NCBI GenBank assembly: GCA_045655645.1
Contig: JAZOPS010000027.1
Span: forward strand, 1-32,179
Direction: 5' to 3'
Origin: Fimenecus sp045655645
GTDB lineage: Bacteria; Bacillota; Clostridia; Oscillospirales; Acutalibacteraceae
Length of the DNA: 32,179 bases
Under the pieces are notes generated by a model. It was not told the origin of the DNA, did not search any database, and was given only the letters and a program-made list of their open reading frames with translations. Both the position numbers and the translations under genes were made by a program. Shown piece after piece: positions 8,031 to 17,093 of this stretch. Position 1 is the first letter of the stretch. Each line of letters begins with the position of its first letter.

Positions 8031-9398
8031 ATGAAACTTGCAGTTATCGGTGGTGGCGGAGTCCGTTCAATGTTTTTGGCAAAAAGCATTGCAGGCAGAG
8101 CCCTTAAGATGGGTATTACTGAGCTTGTCTTTATGGATAACAATGAGAAAAAGTTGAATATTTATGGCAAGATGGCGAGAGAAGTTTCTCGCCGTCTTTG
8201 TCCATTTATGGACTTTGTTCTCACAACAGACCCTGTTGAAGCAATTAAAGATGCAGACTATGTAATCACAACAATTCGTGCGGGTGGTGACAGAATGCGT
8301 TGCCGCGATGAGAGAATTGCACTTGATATGGGCATCTTGGGTCAAGAAACAACTGGCGCAGCAGGATTTTCTTTTGCAATGAGAAGCATTCCGGCACTCA
8401 AAGAGTATTGCGAATTAGTCAAAAAATATGCAAAACCTAATGCAATGGTATTTAATTTCACAAACCCCGCGGGTGTAGTGTCACAAACTTTGCGTAATAT
8501 GGGTTATGACTTTACTTATGGCATTTGTGATGCACCAAGCGGAATGTTAAGACGATTTGAAGAACTTTATAGTTACCCTGAAAATCATCTTGACGCATTG
8601 TGTTATGGGCTTAATCACCTGTCATTCTTCAAATATATAAAAGCGGAAGGCGTTGACATAACGAGCAAAATTGTAAGCGATGACAAGGCTTATGAAAACA
8701 CAGATTTGCGATATTTTGACAAAGAGTTTTTAATGCAGAAACAATATGTGCCAAATGAATATATGTATTATTTCTACAATCGAGAAAAAGCAGTTGAGAA
8801 TATTTTAAAAGCCGAGTGCACACGCGGTGAGCAGATTGCCGATATTAATGAAAAAATGACCGAAGAGTTATCTCATGTTGATATTGAAAACAACTTTGAA
8901 AAAGCCTTAGAAATATTTGATTATTACTATGGTCTTCGTGAAAATTCATATATGGCAAGTGAAACAGGCGAAAAACGAAACTCAACTTGGCATTTTGATA
9001 TGTATGCCCCCGATGACGGTGGCTATGCAGGTGTGGCACTTGGAATAATTGATGCAAAAAATCAAAAAAGTGATAAAAAAATAATTGCTTGTGTGCCAAA
9101 CACAAACAAAGCGATAGGTTTTTTAGATGAATGTGATACCGTTGAAATTTCTTGTGAGATTAAAAATGGTAAAGTGACACCAATAAAGATTGGTGATGTG
9201 CCTTTTGAAAATAAAGAGATTATCACAAGAGTCAAGGCCTATGAGCGCTTTGCATCAAAGGCGATTATAAATTGTGACAAGGAATCAGCGGTCGATTGTC
9301 TTTATTTGCACCCACTTGTGAGTTCATATTCACTCGCAAAAGACCTTGTAGAAAAATATATTGAGCTTAACAAAGATTTTACAGGAGAATGGAAATGA
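8031..9398 (+). CDS. GH4 family NAD/Mn-dependent glycosidase (6-phospho-beta-glucosidase-like)
   Basis: The 455-residue protein starts with a Rossmann motif (VIGGGGVRS), then shows the GH4 signatures TTIRAGGDRMRCRDERIALDM, GILGQETTGAAGF, FNFTNPAGVV, GICDAPSG (Cys166) and GLNHLSFF (His196). In this family Cys and His hold the Mn2+ ion and NAD+ takes part in a redox-assisted hydrolysis. The nearest pattern is 6-phospho-beta-glucosidase, which would need a PTS-delivered phosphosugar, but no PTS gene is in the window. The enzyme may therefore act on a free sugar, or the transporter is elsewhere. It sits 3 bases after GH36 and its stop overlaps the kinase start (ATGA), so it is translated with both. 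Substrate specificity cannot be read from sequence alone. Confidence 0.85.
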   Translation: MKLAVIGGGGVRSMFLAKSIAGRALKMGITELVFMDNNEKKLNIYGKMAREVSRRLCPFMDFVLTTDPVEAIKDADYVITTIRAGGDRMRCRDERIALDMGILGQETTGAAGFSFAMRSIPALKEYCELVKKYAKPNAMVFNFTNPAGVVSQTLRNMGYDFTYGICDAPSGMLRRFEELYSYPENHLDALCYGLNHLSFFKYIKAEGVDITSKIVSDDKAYENTDLRYFDKEFLMQKQYVPNEYMYYFYNREKAVENILKAECTRGEQIADINEKMTEELSHVDIENNFEKALEIFDYYYGLRENSYMASETGEKRNSTWHFDMYAPDDGGYAGVALGIIDAKNQKSDKKIIACVPNTNKAIGFLDECDTVEISCEIKNGKVTPIKIGDVPFENKEIITRVKAYERFASKAIINCDKESAVDCLYLHPLVSSYSLAKDLVEKYIELNKDFTGEWK

Positions 9399-10300
9399 GT
9401 TTTGTAGCAGCATTTGGAAAACTGAATGTGGATTTGCTCTATGCGGGAATGCCAAGAATCCCTAACGAAGGTGAAGAAATCTATTCAAAAGATTTCAAGG
9501 TTTGTCTTGGTGGTGGACTGCCTGCAACAATGATTAACTGTTCTCGTCTCCAAGTGCCTGCCAAAATCGGTACTTTTTTAGGCGACGATATGTTTTCGCA
9601 ATTTGCAAAACAAGAACTTGATAAAAGTGGAACAAAATATGAGATTTTTGAGAGTGAAAATTATCCGCTGAATGTGACATCTGCTATAATTACTGAAAAA
9701 GACAGAACTTTCGTGTCCTATGGTGGTCAGGAAACTTATACAGATGAAATGATGGAAAAAATCTATAATTCTCTTAAAGGCGCAAAAGTCGTTGGTATGC
9801 AAGAATCAATATTGCCTGTTTATAAGCAACTCAAAAAAGATGGCACAATTTTGGTGCTTGATACAGGTTATAGTGATGATATGTCCATTGAAAAACATAA
9901 GGATTTAATCGAAATTGCAGATTATTACACACCAAATATTGATGAAACCGAAAAAATGACGGGTACTCGCGACCCACAAAAAGCATTAGATTTTCTTCGC
10001 AACTATTTCGAAAAACCAATCGTAAAACTTGGCAAAGATGGTTGTGCGGGCTATGATAACGGATATTTCACAGTAGATAATATTGACGAGTTCAAGTGCG
10101 TTGATGCGACAGGTGCGGGCGATGCGTTTCTTGCAGGTTTTATCTATGGATTATATAACGATTTGGACTTTAAACAATGTGTGCTTGCAGGCAATATAAC
10201 GGGTGGCAAATGTGTAACGGGTGTTGGTTGTTTGACAGAATATGTAAATGAAAAAGAGATTGGGGAGTATCTAAAAAAATACGGTTACATGATAAGGTGA
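9395..10300 (+). CDS. PfkB/ribokinase family sugar kinase
   Basis: The protein (301 residues) has the ribokinase-like fold: GKLNVDLL at the start, the GGGLPATM sugar-binding glycine loop (39-46), IVKLGKDGC, and the anion-hole/catalytic motif DATGAGDAF with catalytic Asp243. It phosphorylates a sugar or sugar-like substrate with ATP. The start was placed at 9395 rather than 9389 because AGGAG (9383-9387) is ideally spaced from it and the ATGA overlap with the GH4 stop is a classic coupling. In context it probably phosphorylates the sugar released by GH36 or GH4. Ribose, fructose and tagatose-type substrates are all possible. Confidence 0.87.
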   Translation: MSFVAAFGKLNVDLLYAGMPRIPNEGEEIYSKDFKVCLGGGLPATMINCSRLQVPAKIGTFLGDDMFSQFAKQELDKSGTKYEIFESENYPLNVTSAIITEKDRTFVSYGGQETYTDEMMEKIYNSLKGAKVVGMQESILPVYKQLKKDGTILVLDTGYSDDMSIEKHKDLIEIADYYTPNIDETEKMTGTRDPQKALDFLRNYFEKPIVKLGKDGCAGYDNGYFTVDNIDEFKCVDATGAGDAFLAGFIYGLYNDLDFKQCVLAGNITGGKCVTGVGCLTEYVNEKEIGEYLKKYGYMIR

Positions 10301-10304
10301 TTTG

Positions 10305-11678
10305 ATGGATAAAAAAACAGATGTTTCAGGACAACTGGCAAATGCTCCTGTATGGAGTTTGATTATAAAACTTAGCATTCCTGCGATTCTTGCGCAGATA
10401 GTAAATCTTCTTTATAACATTGTTGACAGAATTTATATCGGTCACATGGGAGACGTAGGAACAATGGCGATTACAGGCGTGGGATTGTGTTTTCCTGTAA
10501 TATCATTGATTACTGCATTTACAATGCTTGTAGCTCAGGGTGGTGCGCCTCGCGCTGCCATTGAAATGGGAAAAGGTGACATTAAAAAAGCAGAAAAAAT
10601 TCTCGGCAACTGCGTTATGTTGCTTATAATGCTGTCAGTAATCCTCACAGCGGTTTTTCTTGTGTTTGGTGAAAAACTTTTAATGCTTTTCGGCGCAAGT
10701 GAAACTACAATTGTATATGCATTGCCATATATGAGTATTTATGTAGCAGGTTCAATGTTTGTGATGATTTCTTTGGGTCTTAACATGTTTATTACGACTC
10801 AGGGCTTTACAAAAATTAGTATGGCGACAGTACTTATTGGTGCAATCTGTAACATTATTCTTGACCCTATATTTATATTTGGGCTTGATATGGGGGTTAG
10901 GGGCGCTGCGCTAGCAACAATTATCTCCCAAGCTGTTTCTGCTGTATGGGTGATTTCTTTTTTACTTGGTAAAAAGACCAAAATAAGAATAAAAAAAGAA
11001 AATCTTTTACCTAATATAAAAATTCTTGCACCTGTGTTGGCTCTTGGCATATCACCATTTGTCATGAGTGGTACGGAAGCGGTAATAAATGTGGCGTTCA
11101 ATTCATCACTTCAAAAATATGGTGGGGATATTGCGGTTGGAGCTATGACTATCTGTACTACTATTTTTCAGATGGTGTGGGTGCCAGCTCAGGGCATTGG
11201 TCAAGGTGCACAGCCAATTATCAGCTACAACTATGGTGCGAAAAATGGTAACAGAGTAAAACAGGCTTTCAAAGCATTTTTGTTTATTTGTTTTGGTTAT
11301 ATTTTTGTGTTTGGAACGATAATCGAACTGTTTCCACAATTCTTTATTAAAATTTTCAATGATAATCCTGAACTTATGGAAACGGCAACATGGACAATCC
11401 GTCTTTACGGTTGCGCTTTGGTATTCTTTGGAATACAGATGGCAGTTCAGCAGACGCTTATTGCTCTTGGAAAGGCAAAAGCATCGCTGTTTATTGCTTG
11501 TTTAAGAAAGGTAATTCTTTTAGTGCCACTCATATATATTTTGCCAAACTTCTTTGAAAACAAGGTGTTTGCAGTTTTTCTTGCAGAACCAGTATCTGAT
11601 GCGATTTCAATTATTACTGCATCAATCGTGTTCTTCTTTGTGTTTAGAAAAGAAATGAAACAGATGAAAGCGGAATAA
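10305..11678 (+). CDS. MATE family transporter (first copy)
   Basis: The 457-residue protein has about twelve hydrophobic helices in two related halves, with the MATE-typical starts PAILAQIVNLLYNIVDRIYIG and GISPFVMSGTEAVINVAF and the repeated QGIGQGAQPIISYNYGA type motif in the second half. MATE proteins exchange organic cations or other small molecules against Na+ or H+. The start ATG at 10305 is 4 bases after an AAGGTGA site that overlaps the kinase stop. It is the last gene of the glycosidase-kinase operon, an unusual place for an efflux-type carrier; export of a glycoside aglycone is one explanation. No terminator is visible before the next promoter. Confidence 0.9.
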   Translation: MDKKTDVSGQLANAPVWSLIIKLSIPAILAQIVNLLYNIVDRIYIGHMGDVGTMAITGVGLCFPVISLITAFTMLVAQGGAPRAAIEMGKGDIKKAEKILGNCVMLLIMLSVILTAVFLVFGEKLLMLFGASETTIVYALPYMSIYVAGSMFVMISLGLNMFITTQGFTKISMATVLIGAICNIILDPIFIFGLDMGVRGAALATIISQAVSAVWVISFLLGKKTKIRIKKENLLPNIKILAPVLALGISPFVMSGTEAVINVAFNSSLQKYGGDIAVGAMTICTTIFQMVWVPAQGIGQGAQPIISYNYGAKNGNRVKQAFKAFLFICFGYIFVFGTIIELFPQFFIKIFNDNPELMETATWTIRLYGCALVFFGIQMAVQQTLIALGKAKASLFIACLRKVILLVPLIYILPNFFENKVFAVFLAEPVSDAISIITASIVFFFVFRKEMKQMKAE

Positions 11679-11685
11679 AAAACTC

Positions 11686-11714
11686 TGTACATTTTTACTG
11701 AAATATGGTAAAAT
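11686..11714 (+). promoter_or_regulatory. Promoter of the FGGY kinase gene
   Basis: TGTACA (11686-11691) and TAAAAT (11709-11714) are 17 bases apart, just after the MATE gene. The start at 11762 has an AAAGGGGAAA site. Confidence 0.6.
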
Positions 11715-11761
11715 GTAATAAATATGAATGAAACTTTATTTGATATAAAGGGGAAAAGAAA

Positions 11762-13375
11762 ATGGAAAAAGAAATTTATGCTCTTGCCTTTGATATTGGT
11801 ACAACTGGTGTTAAAACCTGTCTTTTCAAAATCGGTAAGACAATTGAGCTTTTAGAAGCAGCAACAGAAGGTTATAAGCTCTATATTATGCCTAATGGTG
11901 GTGCAGAGCAGGACCCTGACGAATGGTGGGAGGCAATGTGCACAACATCAAAAAAAGTTATTAAAAACTCAAAGATTGACCCTAAAGATATTTATGGTAT
12001 TTCTTTCTGCTCACAGATGCAAGGTCTTGTTCTTGTTGATAAAGACGGTAATCATGTTCGTCGAGCATTCAGCTATATGGACCAGAGAGCTACAGAGGAA
12101 ATCAAAAAAGGTATTGCTTATGGACCACAGGTTGCAGGCGGTAATATCTTTAAGCTTCTTCCTTCCCTCGCAATTACTGGTGCGGCAGCATTAAGTGTTA
12201 AGGACCCTGTATGGAAATATAAGTGGACAGAGGCTAACGAGCCAGAGAATTTTGCAAGAGTACATAAATGGCTTGATGTTAAAGAATATCTTATTTGTCG
12301 TATGACAGGTGAGTTTGTAATGACAAAGGACTCTGCCTTTGGTGCGCTTCTTTATGACCTTAAGAAAAAAGATTGGAGCCCTACAATCTGCAAACTTTTG
12401 GGCGTTGATATGAAGCATCTTGCAAGAATTGCTGATTGTACTGAAAAAATCGGTGTGCTTCGCGAACAACAGGCAAAAGAATTAGGTCTTGTTCCTGGTA
12501 TTGCGGTTTTCGGTGGTGGCGGTGATGCCACACTTATCGGTGTTGGTGCAGGCGCAACTGAACTTGGCGATACTCACGTTTATCAAGGTACATCTGGTTG
12601 GGTTTCAACTGTTACTGACAAGAGTGTTGTTGATGCAAACACTATGATGGCTGCAGTTGTCGGTGCAGAAGATGGCATTTATAACTATTTTGGTGAACTT
12701 GAAACTGCAGGTAAATGTGTTGAATGGGTTAAAGACCATTTGGCTCTTGACGAAATCGACATTTATATGAGCAAACAACACAACTTAAAACGCAAAAAAG
12801 CAGATATGGAAGTTGTTTATACAGGTCTTTATGATTATATGATGGCTGTTATCGATTCAATCCCAGCAGGTAGTGGTGGTGTAATTTTCACACCTTGGCT
12901 CCATGGTAACCGTTGTCCATTTGAAGACCCAAATGCTCGTGGAATGTTCTTCAACATTTCGCTTGATACAGGCAAAACTGAAATGATTAGAGCCGTTGTT
13001 GAGGGCGTTTGCTTCCATCTTCGTTGGTTCCTTGAAACTGAAGAAAAGAAAGTTAAAACATCAAAAACAATTCGTTTTGTTGGCGGTGGTGCATTGTCAG
13101 ATGTAACAGCACAGATTCTTGCAGACTGCACAGGCAGAGTTGTCGAGACAGTTGCAAGCCCACAGAATGTTGGTGCGGTTGGTGCAGCTGTTCTTATCGC
13201 GATTGGTGCCGGCATCATTGAAAAAGTTCCTGATGCAAAGAAACTTATTCCTGCTGCAAAGACCTTTGTGCCTAATGTAGAAAACAAGGCAATTTATGAC
13301 AAAAACTTTGCAGTGTTCAAGAAGCTTTATAAAGCAAATAAAGATAATTTCGCAGACCTCAATAAAACCAACTAA
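11762..13375 (+). CDS. xylB: FGGY family carbohydrate kinase, xylulokinase-like
   Basis: The 537-residue protein has the FGGY fold: phosphate-binding AFDIGTTGVKTC (9-20), substrate-side SQMQGLVLVD and YMDQRA, the catalytic-base region FGGGGDATLIGVGAG with Asp255, and the second-domain signature RFVGGGALSDVTAQILADCTG. It phosphorylates a sugar such as D-xylulose with ATP, feeding the pentose phosphate pathway. It is about 50 residues longer than E. coli XylB and lacks a xylose isomerase neighbour, so another ketose or polyol is possible. The gene stands alone between its own promoter and a strong terminator. Confidence 0.82.
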   Translation: MEKEIYALAFDIGTTGVKTCLFKIGKTIELLEAATEGYKLYIMPNGGAEQDPDEWWEAMCTTSKKVIKNSKIDPKDIYGISFCSQMQGLVLVDKDGNHVRRAFSYMDQRATEEIKKGIAYGPQVAGGNIFKLLPSLAITGAAALSVKDPVWKYKWTEANEPENFARVHKWLDVKEYLICRMTGEFVMTKDSAFGALLYDLKKKDWSPTICKLLGVDMKHLARIADCTEKIGVLREQQAKELGLVPGIAVFGGGGDATLIGVGAGATELGDTHVYQGTSGWVSTVTDKSVVDANTMMAAVVGAEDGIYNYFGELETAGKCVEWVKDHLALDEIDIYMSKQHNLKRKKADMEVVYTGLYDYMMAVIDSIPAGSGGVIFTPWLHGNRCPFEDPNARGMFFNISLDTGKTEMIRAVVEGVCFHLRWFLETEEKKVKTSKTIRFVGGGALSDVTAQILADCTGRVVETVASPQNVGAVGAAVLIAIGAGIIEKVPDAKKLIPAAKTFVPNVENKAIYDKNFAVFKKLYKANKDNFADLNKTN

Positions 13376-13382
13376 AATTAAA

Positions 13383-13413
13383 AGACGGAACTTTTTAGTT
13401 CCGTCTATTTTTT
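13383..13413 (+). terminator. Intrinsic terminator after the FGGY kinase
   Basis: A perfect 10-bp stem AGACGGAACT/AGTTCCGTCT with a TTTT loop is followed by ATTTTTTTC, 8 bases after the stop codon. Confidence 0.93.
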
Positions 13414-13426
13414 TCTTGGGTTTTGA

Positions 13427-13455
13427 TTGACAATACTTGGCTTTTATGTAATAAT
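13427..13455 (+). promoter_or_regulatory. Promoter of the DUF4474 lipoprotein gene
   Basis: TTGACA (13427-13432) is followed after 17 bases by AATAAT (13450-13455), about 50 bases before the start at 13503. A one-base shift (TAATAA, 16-base spacer) is equally possible. Confidence 0.6.
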
Positions 13456-13502
13456 TATAGTGTATAACAACAAAAATAAACTCTATGCGTGGAGGTAAAA
13501 GT

Positions 13503-14453
13503 ATGAAATCAACAGTTATCAGAATAATTGCTGCTATTATGGCACTTGTTATGGTTGCTTCTTGCTTTGCAGGGTGCGAAAAGAAACCTGCTGACGGCGA
13601 TGAAATAACAAAACCACCAGTAGTTGAAGGGCCAGTAAATAACGATGTTGGCAATGATGTGAATGTGGACAATACAACAACTACAACAACAAGTCCATCA
13701 ACAAGCACAACAACTACAACTAAACCATCAACAAGCACAACAACTACAACAAGTCCATCAGCAGATATTGGCAACGGTGGTAGCGGCAATCTTTCGTCAA
13801 CAGACATGAATGCTGTTCTTAATGCAGCTGGTTATGCTTACGATGCAGAGCAAAAGATTTATTATTCAACCCTTGACCCATGGCAGCGTCACTTCGGTTT
13901 TGGTGATGAATATGACGTGGCAGCACCTTTTGCAAACATGAGATATACAACACTAAAGATTGACTTTTCATATGATGGTCTTCTTTGGAGACTTCAGTGG
14001 TGGAAGGGTCAATATGGCGTTCTTGTTGGCGCTGAACTTGGCGTTTATACAAAAGACCCTAATGACAAATCAACAACATTCTATCAATGCGCTGACAATG
14101 ACCACCTTCTTGATATGAGCTATGATTTCTATATGAGTGTAAATGATTATAGAAATGGTACTAGACGTTTTTATCGTGAAGAGCAAGCTCACTGGTGGCT
14201 TACTGGATTCGATTTCGGCTATGTTGACCCTAGAAAAGTTGTTGTAGTGGCAACAGTTAAAGCAGAAGACGAAACAATGGCAAACGGAATTGAAGCAGGT
14301 CTTCAAAAGTTGACAGACTCAGCTGCAGGTCGTGAAAAGTTTAAGAAAGTTGACCAGTTTGACGGAAAAACAACAGATGTTTATATAAGAAATGGTAACA
14401 CATTTAAAGTTGTTTGGGAAAAAGCAGGTTACGAAAATTACGTAGCAGTTTAA
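13503..14453 (+). CDS. Lipoprotein with Thr-rich linker and DUF4474 domain
   Basis: The 316-residue protein begins with a signal peptide and lipobox (CFAG before Cys25), followed by an acidic stretch and a Thr/Ser/Pro linker (about 58-88) encoded by a 30-bp tandem repeat. The C-terminal domain (about 100-316) matches my memory of the DUF4474 family: AAGYAYDAEQKIYYSTLDPWQRHFGF, the WWKGQYGVLVGAELGVY core and HWWLTGFDFG. DUF4474 has no known function; its conserved Trp/Tyr/His set hints at ligand or wall binding, which is inference. The start at 13503 follows GGAGG; an upstream ATG at 13485 overlaps that site and is rejected. It is a single-gene unit with its own promoter and terminator. Confidence 0.78.
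   Translation: MKSTVIRIIAAIMALVMVASCFAGCEKKPADGDEITKPPVVEGPVNNDVGNDVNVDNTTTTTTSPSTSTTTTTKPSTSTTTTTSPSADIGNGGSGNLSSTDMNAVLNAAGYAYDAEQKIYYSTLDPWQRHFGFGDEYDVAAPFANMRYTTLKIDFSYDGLLWRLQWWKGQYGVLVGAELGVYTKDPNDKSTTFYQCADNDHLLDMSYDFYMSVNDYRNGTRRFYREEQAHWWLTGFDFGYVDPRKVVVVATVKAEDETMANGIEAGLQKLTDSAAGREKFKKVDQFDGKTTDVYIRNGNTFKVVWEKAGYENYVAV
13695..13760 (+). repeat. 30-bp tandem repeat coding the Thr-rich linker
   Basis: A 26-base block beginning CCATCAACAAGCACAACAAC occurs at 13695 and again 30 bases later at 13725 without change, and its first bases occur a third time at 13755. It encodes PSTSTTTTT-type units and could vary in length by slippage without changing frame. Confidence 0.8.
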
Positions 14454-14457
14454 TATT

Positions 14458-14487
14458 AAAAAGGCGTCGTTTTCGGCGCCTTTTTTG
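14458..14487 (+). terminator. Intrinsic terminator after the DUF4474 lipoprotein
   Basis: AAAGGCG pairs with CGCCTTT, with further CG pairs around a TTTT loop, followed by a T-run, 4 bases after the stop codon. Confidence 0.9.
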
Positions 14488-14558
14488 TGTTTTCACTAAT
14501 AAAATCAACAATTGTTAAATATTGTTTAATAAAAAATAAAAATAATTGCTTATTATAG

Positions 14559-14587
14559 TTGAAAAACGCTTGAATTTAGTGTAAAAT
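14559..14587 (+). promoter_or_regulatory. Promoter of glgP
   Basis: TTGAAA (14559-14564) and TAAAAT (14582-14587) are 17 bases apart in an AT-rich 189-base gap. The remaining leader up to the start at 14643 is AT-rich with no clear structured element, and TTGGAGGA precedes the ATG. Confidence 0.75.
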
Positions 14588-14642
14588 ATACAAACAGATT
14601 TAAAAATTTAATGTTTTTTATAAATGTTTTTGGAGGATTTGT

Positions 14643-17057
14643 ATGAATTATAGCCTTACAAAGAAACAAGCAAAAGAGCTTGTTGACTCAAAACTTTCTC
14701 ATTTTATCGGCGTAAGACCCGAAGAAGCAACAAATGAGCAGTTCTATAAAGCAATTGTTTTGATTCTCAGAGACATGATGGGTCAGGGCAGAGCAGAATT
14801 TTCAAAAGAAGGCTCAAAAAAGGGAACAAAAAGAGTGTATTATCTCTGCATGGAATTCCTTATGGGTCGTTCACTTAAAAACAACCTTTATAATCTTAAT
14901 CTCACAAAAGTTTTTGAAAGTGTTTTGAAAGATTATGGCGTAAAGATGGATTCAATCTATGATTGCGAACCGGATGCAGGTCTTGGCAACGGTGGTCTTG
15001 GCCGTCTTGCTGCTTGCTATCTCGATGGCCTTGCAACTCAAGGTTATGTTTCAAAGGGATATTCAATTCTTTATGAATATGGCATCTTCAAGCAGAAACT
15101 TGTTGACGGTTGGCAGACAGAGCTTCCTGATTTCTGGCTTCCTGGTGGCGATGTTTGGCTTGTACCACACGAAGAAAGCGCAATCAACATCAATTTTGAA
15201 GGCGAAGTTCGTGACACTTGGGAAAATCATTATCACCATGTTGAAATTGAAAACCCAACAGTAATTCAGGCTATTCCTTATGATATGCATGTTGCAGGTA
15301 AAGACGGAAAAGGTATTTCAGTTCTTCGTCTTTGGTCTGCAAAAGCACCTGGTCTTGATATGGCACTCTTTAATCAGGGTGACTATATGAGAGCTATGGA
15401 AAGAAATGCTATGGCAGAGGTTATCAGCAAGGTTCTTTATCCTGCTGACAACCATCCAGAAGGCAAATCACTTCGTCTTCGTCAACAGTATTTCCTTGTT
15501 TCAGCATCAATTCAGGATATCGTTCAACATCACCTTCGTGAATTCGGTACAATGGATAACTTTGCAGATAAAGTTGCAATCCATGTTAATGATACTCATC
15601 CAACAATGGCAATTCCTGAGCTTATGAGAATTATGCTCGACGAATGTGGCTACGGTTGGGACGAAGCTTGGAATATCGTAACAAATACAGTTGCATACAC
15701 TAACCACACAGTTATGAAAGAAGCACTTGAATGTTGGCCAGAAGACCTTTATAAGCGTCTTATGCCTCGTATTTGGCAAATCACCAAAGAAATCGACAAT
15801 CGTTTCCGTTCATTTGTATGGGAAAACACACAGAATGCAGACATAGTTGAAAGAATGGCAATTATGTCAAATGGCGTTGTTAGAATGGCAAACCTTTGCG
15901 TTGCAGGTTCACATTGTGTAAACGGTGTTTCTGCTCTTCACAGTGATATTCTTAAAGATACTGTTTTCTCAGATTTCTATGCGCTCACACCAAACAAGTT
16001 TACAAATGTAACTAATGGTATTGCTCACAGAAGATGGCTTTGTCAGGCAAACCCAAAACTTACAAACTTCCTTACTGAAACAATTGGTGACGGATTTGTA
16101 AAAGATGCTGATAAGCTTCTTGATTTGAGAAAATATAAAGACGATAAAGCAGTTCTTGATGAGCTCGGCAAAATTAAGAGAGCAAACAAAGAAGAATTTG
16201 CAAAATATGTGCTCAAACACAACGGAATTCAGCTTGACCCTGATTCAATTTTCGATGTTCAGGTAAAGCGTCTTCACGAATATAAGCGTCAACACCTTAA
16301 TGCGCTCAATATTCTTTCACAGTACCTTGCAATCAAAGAAAATCCAAACGGTGAGTTTATTCCTCACACATATATTTTCGGTGCAAAGGCAGCATCAGGC
16401 TATTTTGTAGCAAAGAAGATTATTTCTTTCATTTGTGCTCTTGCAGATTTAATTAACAATGACCCAGATGTTAAGGGAAGACTTAAAGTTGTTTATGTTG
16501 AAGATTACAATGTAACTCTTGCAGAAAAACTTATGCCTGCTGCTGATATTTCAGAGCAGATTTCACTTGCAGGTACAGAAGCATCTGGTACAGGTAATAT
16601 GAAGCTTATGCTTAACGGTGCTGTGACCCTTGGTACAATGGACGGTGCAAACGTTGAAATCTATGAGGCTGTTGGTGAAGATAATATCTATATCTTCGGT
16701 ATGAAAACACCTGAAGTTCAACAGTTACAGAGACAGGGCTATGTGCCACAGAATTTCTATAACAACAACTCAGAAATTCGCAAGATTCTTGATTTTGCTA
16801 ATCAGAATGGTATTGGTGGCAAGATGTTCCATGAAGTAACATCATCAATAATTCACCATGACCCATATATGGTTCTTGCAGACTTTGAAGATTACAGAAA
16901 TACTCAGTTGAGAATCGCAAAAGATTTCTTGGACCGTGATAACTGGAACAAGATGTCACTTATGAATATTTCAGGTGCAGGTCGTTTTGCAGCAGACCGT
17001 GCCATCAACGAATATGCAGCAAACATCTGGAACACAAAATCAGCATTTAAGAAATAA
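14643..17057 (+). CDS. glgP: Glycogen/starch/maltodextrin phosphorylase (GT35)
   Basis: The 804-residue protein has the full length of the family (about 790-830). It shows YYLCMEFLMGRSL, DAGLGNGGLGRLAACYLD, HVNDTHPT, VKRLHEYKRQHLN and the pyridoxal phosphate site TEASGTGNMKLMLNG, with Lys654 as the residue expected to hold the cofactor. It removes glucose units from alpha-1,4-glucans using phosphate to give glucose-1-phosphate in the cytoplasm. No glg synthesis genes are adjacent; it is a single-gene unit. It could act on stored glycogen or on maltodextrins shaped by the GH13 enzyme in this window. Confidence 0.97.
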   Translation: MNYSLTKKQAKELVDSKLSHFIGVRPEEATNEQFYKAIVLILRDMMGQGRAEFSKEGSKKGTKRVYYLCMEFLMGRSLKNNLYNLNLTKVFESVLKDYGVKMDSIYDCEPDAGLGNGGLGRLAACYLDGLATQGYVSKGYSILYEYGIFKQKLVDGWQTELPDFWLPGGDVWLVPHEESAININFEGEVRDTWENHYHHVEIENPTVIQAIPYDMHVAGKDGKGISVLRLWSAKAPGLDMALFNQGDYMRAMERNAMAEVISKVLYPADNHPEGKSLRLRQQYFLVSASIQDIVQHHLREFGTMDNFADKVAIHVNDTHPTMAIPELMRIMLDECGYGWDEAWNIVTNTVAYTNHTVMKEALECWPEDLYKRLMPRIWQITKEIDNRFRSFVWENTQNADIVERMAIMSNGVVRMANLCVAGSHCVNGVSALHSDILKDTVFSDFYALTPNKFTNVTNGIAHRRWLCQANPKLTNFLTETIGDGFVKDADKLLDLRKYKDDKAVLDELGKIKRANKEEFAKYVLKHNGIQLDPDSIFDVQVKRLHEYKRQHLNALNILSQYLAIKENPNGEFIPHTYIFGAKAASGYFVAKKIISFICALADLINNDPDVKGRLKVVYVEDYNVTLAEKLMPAADISEQISLAGTEASGTGNMKLMLNGAVTLGTMDGANVEIYEAVGEDNIYIFGMKTPEVQQLQRQGYVPQNFYNNNSEIRKILDFANQNGIGGKMFHEVTSSIIHHDPYMVLADFEDYRNTQLRIAKDFLDRDNWNKMSLMNISGAGRFAADRAINEYAANIWNTKSAFKK

Positions 17058-17062
17058 AAATG

Positions 17063-17090
17063 AAAGGTAGGTCAAAGACCTACCTTTTTT
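17063..17090. terminator. Terminator between glgP and the convergent Cys-rich gene
   Basis: A perfect 11-bp stem AAAGGTAGGTC/GACCTACCTTT with an AAA loop is followed by a T-run on the plus strand. The minus-strand transcript gives the same stem followed by CATTTTTATTT, so it probably serves both convergent genes. Confidence 0.9.
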
Positions 17091-17093
17091 GTT

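Noticed and set aside
13097..13807. 236-residue minus-strand reading frame with Val-rich repeats
   Set aside because: It is antisense to the kinase end and the Thr-linker repeat of the lipoprotein, spans their terminator, and has no ribosome site or recognisable domain.
14488..14642. Riboswitch or other structured leader before glgP
   Set aside because: The gap is very AT-rich and shows only the promoter; no conserved riboswitch core or stable hairpin was seen.
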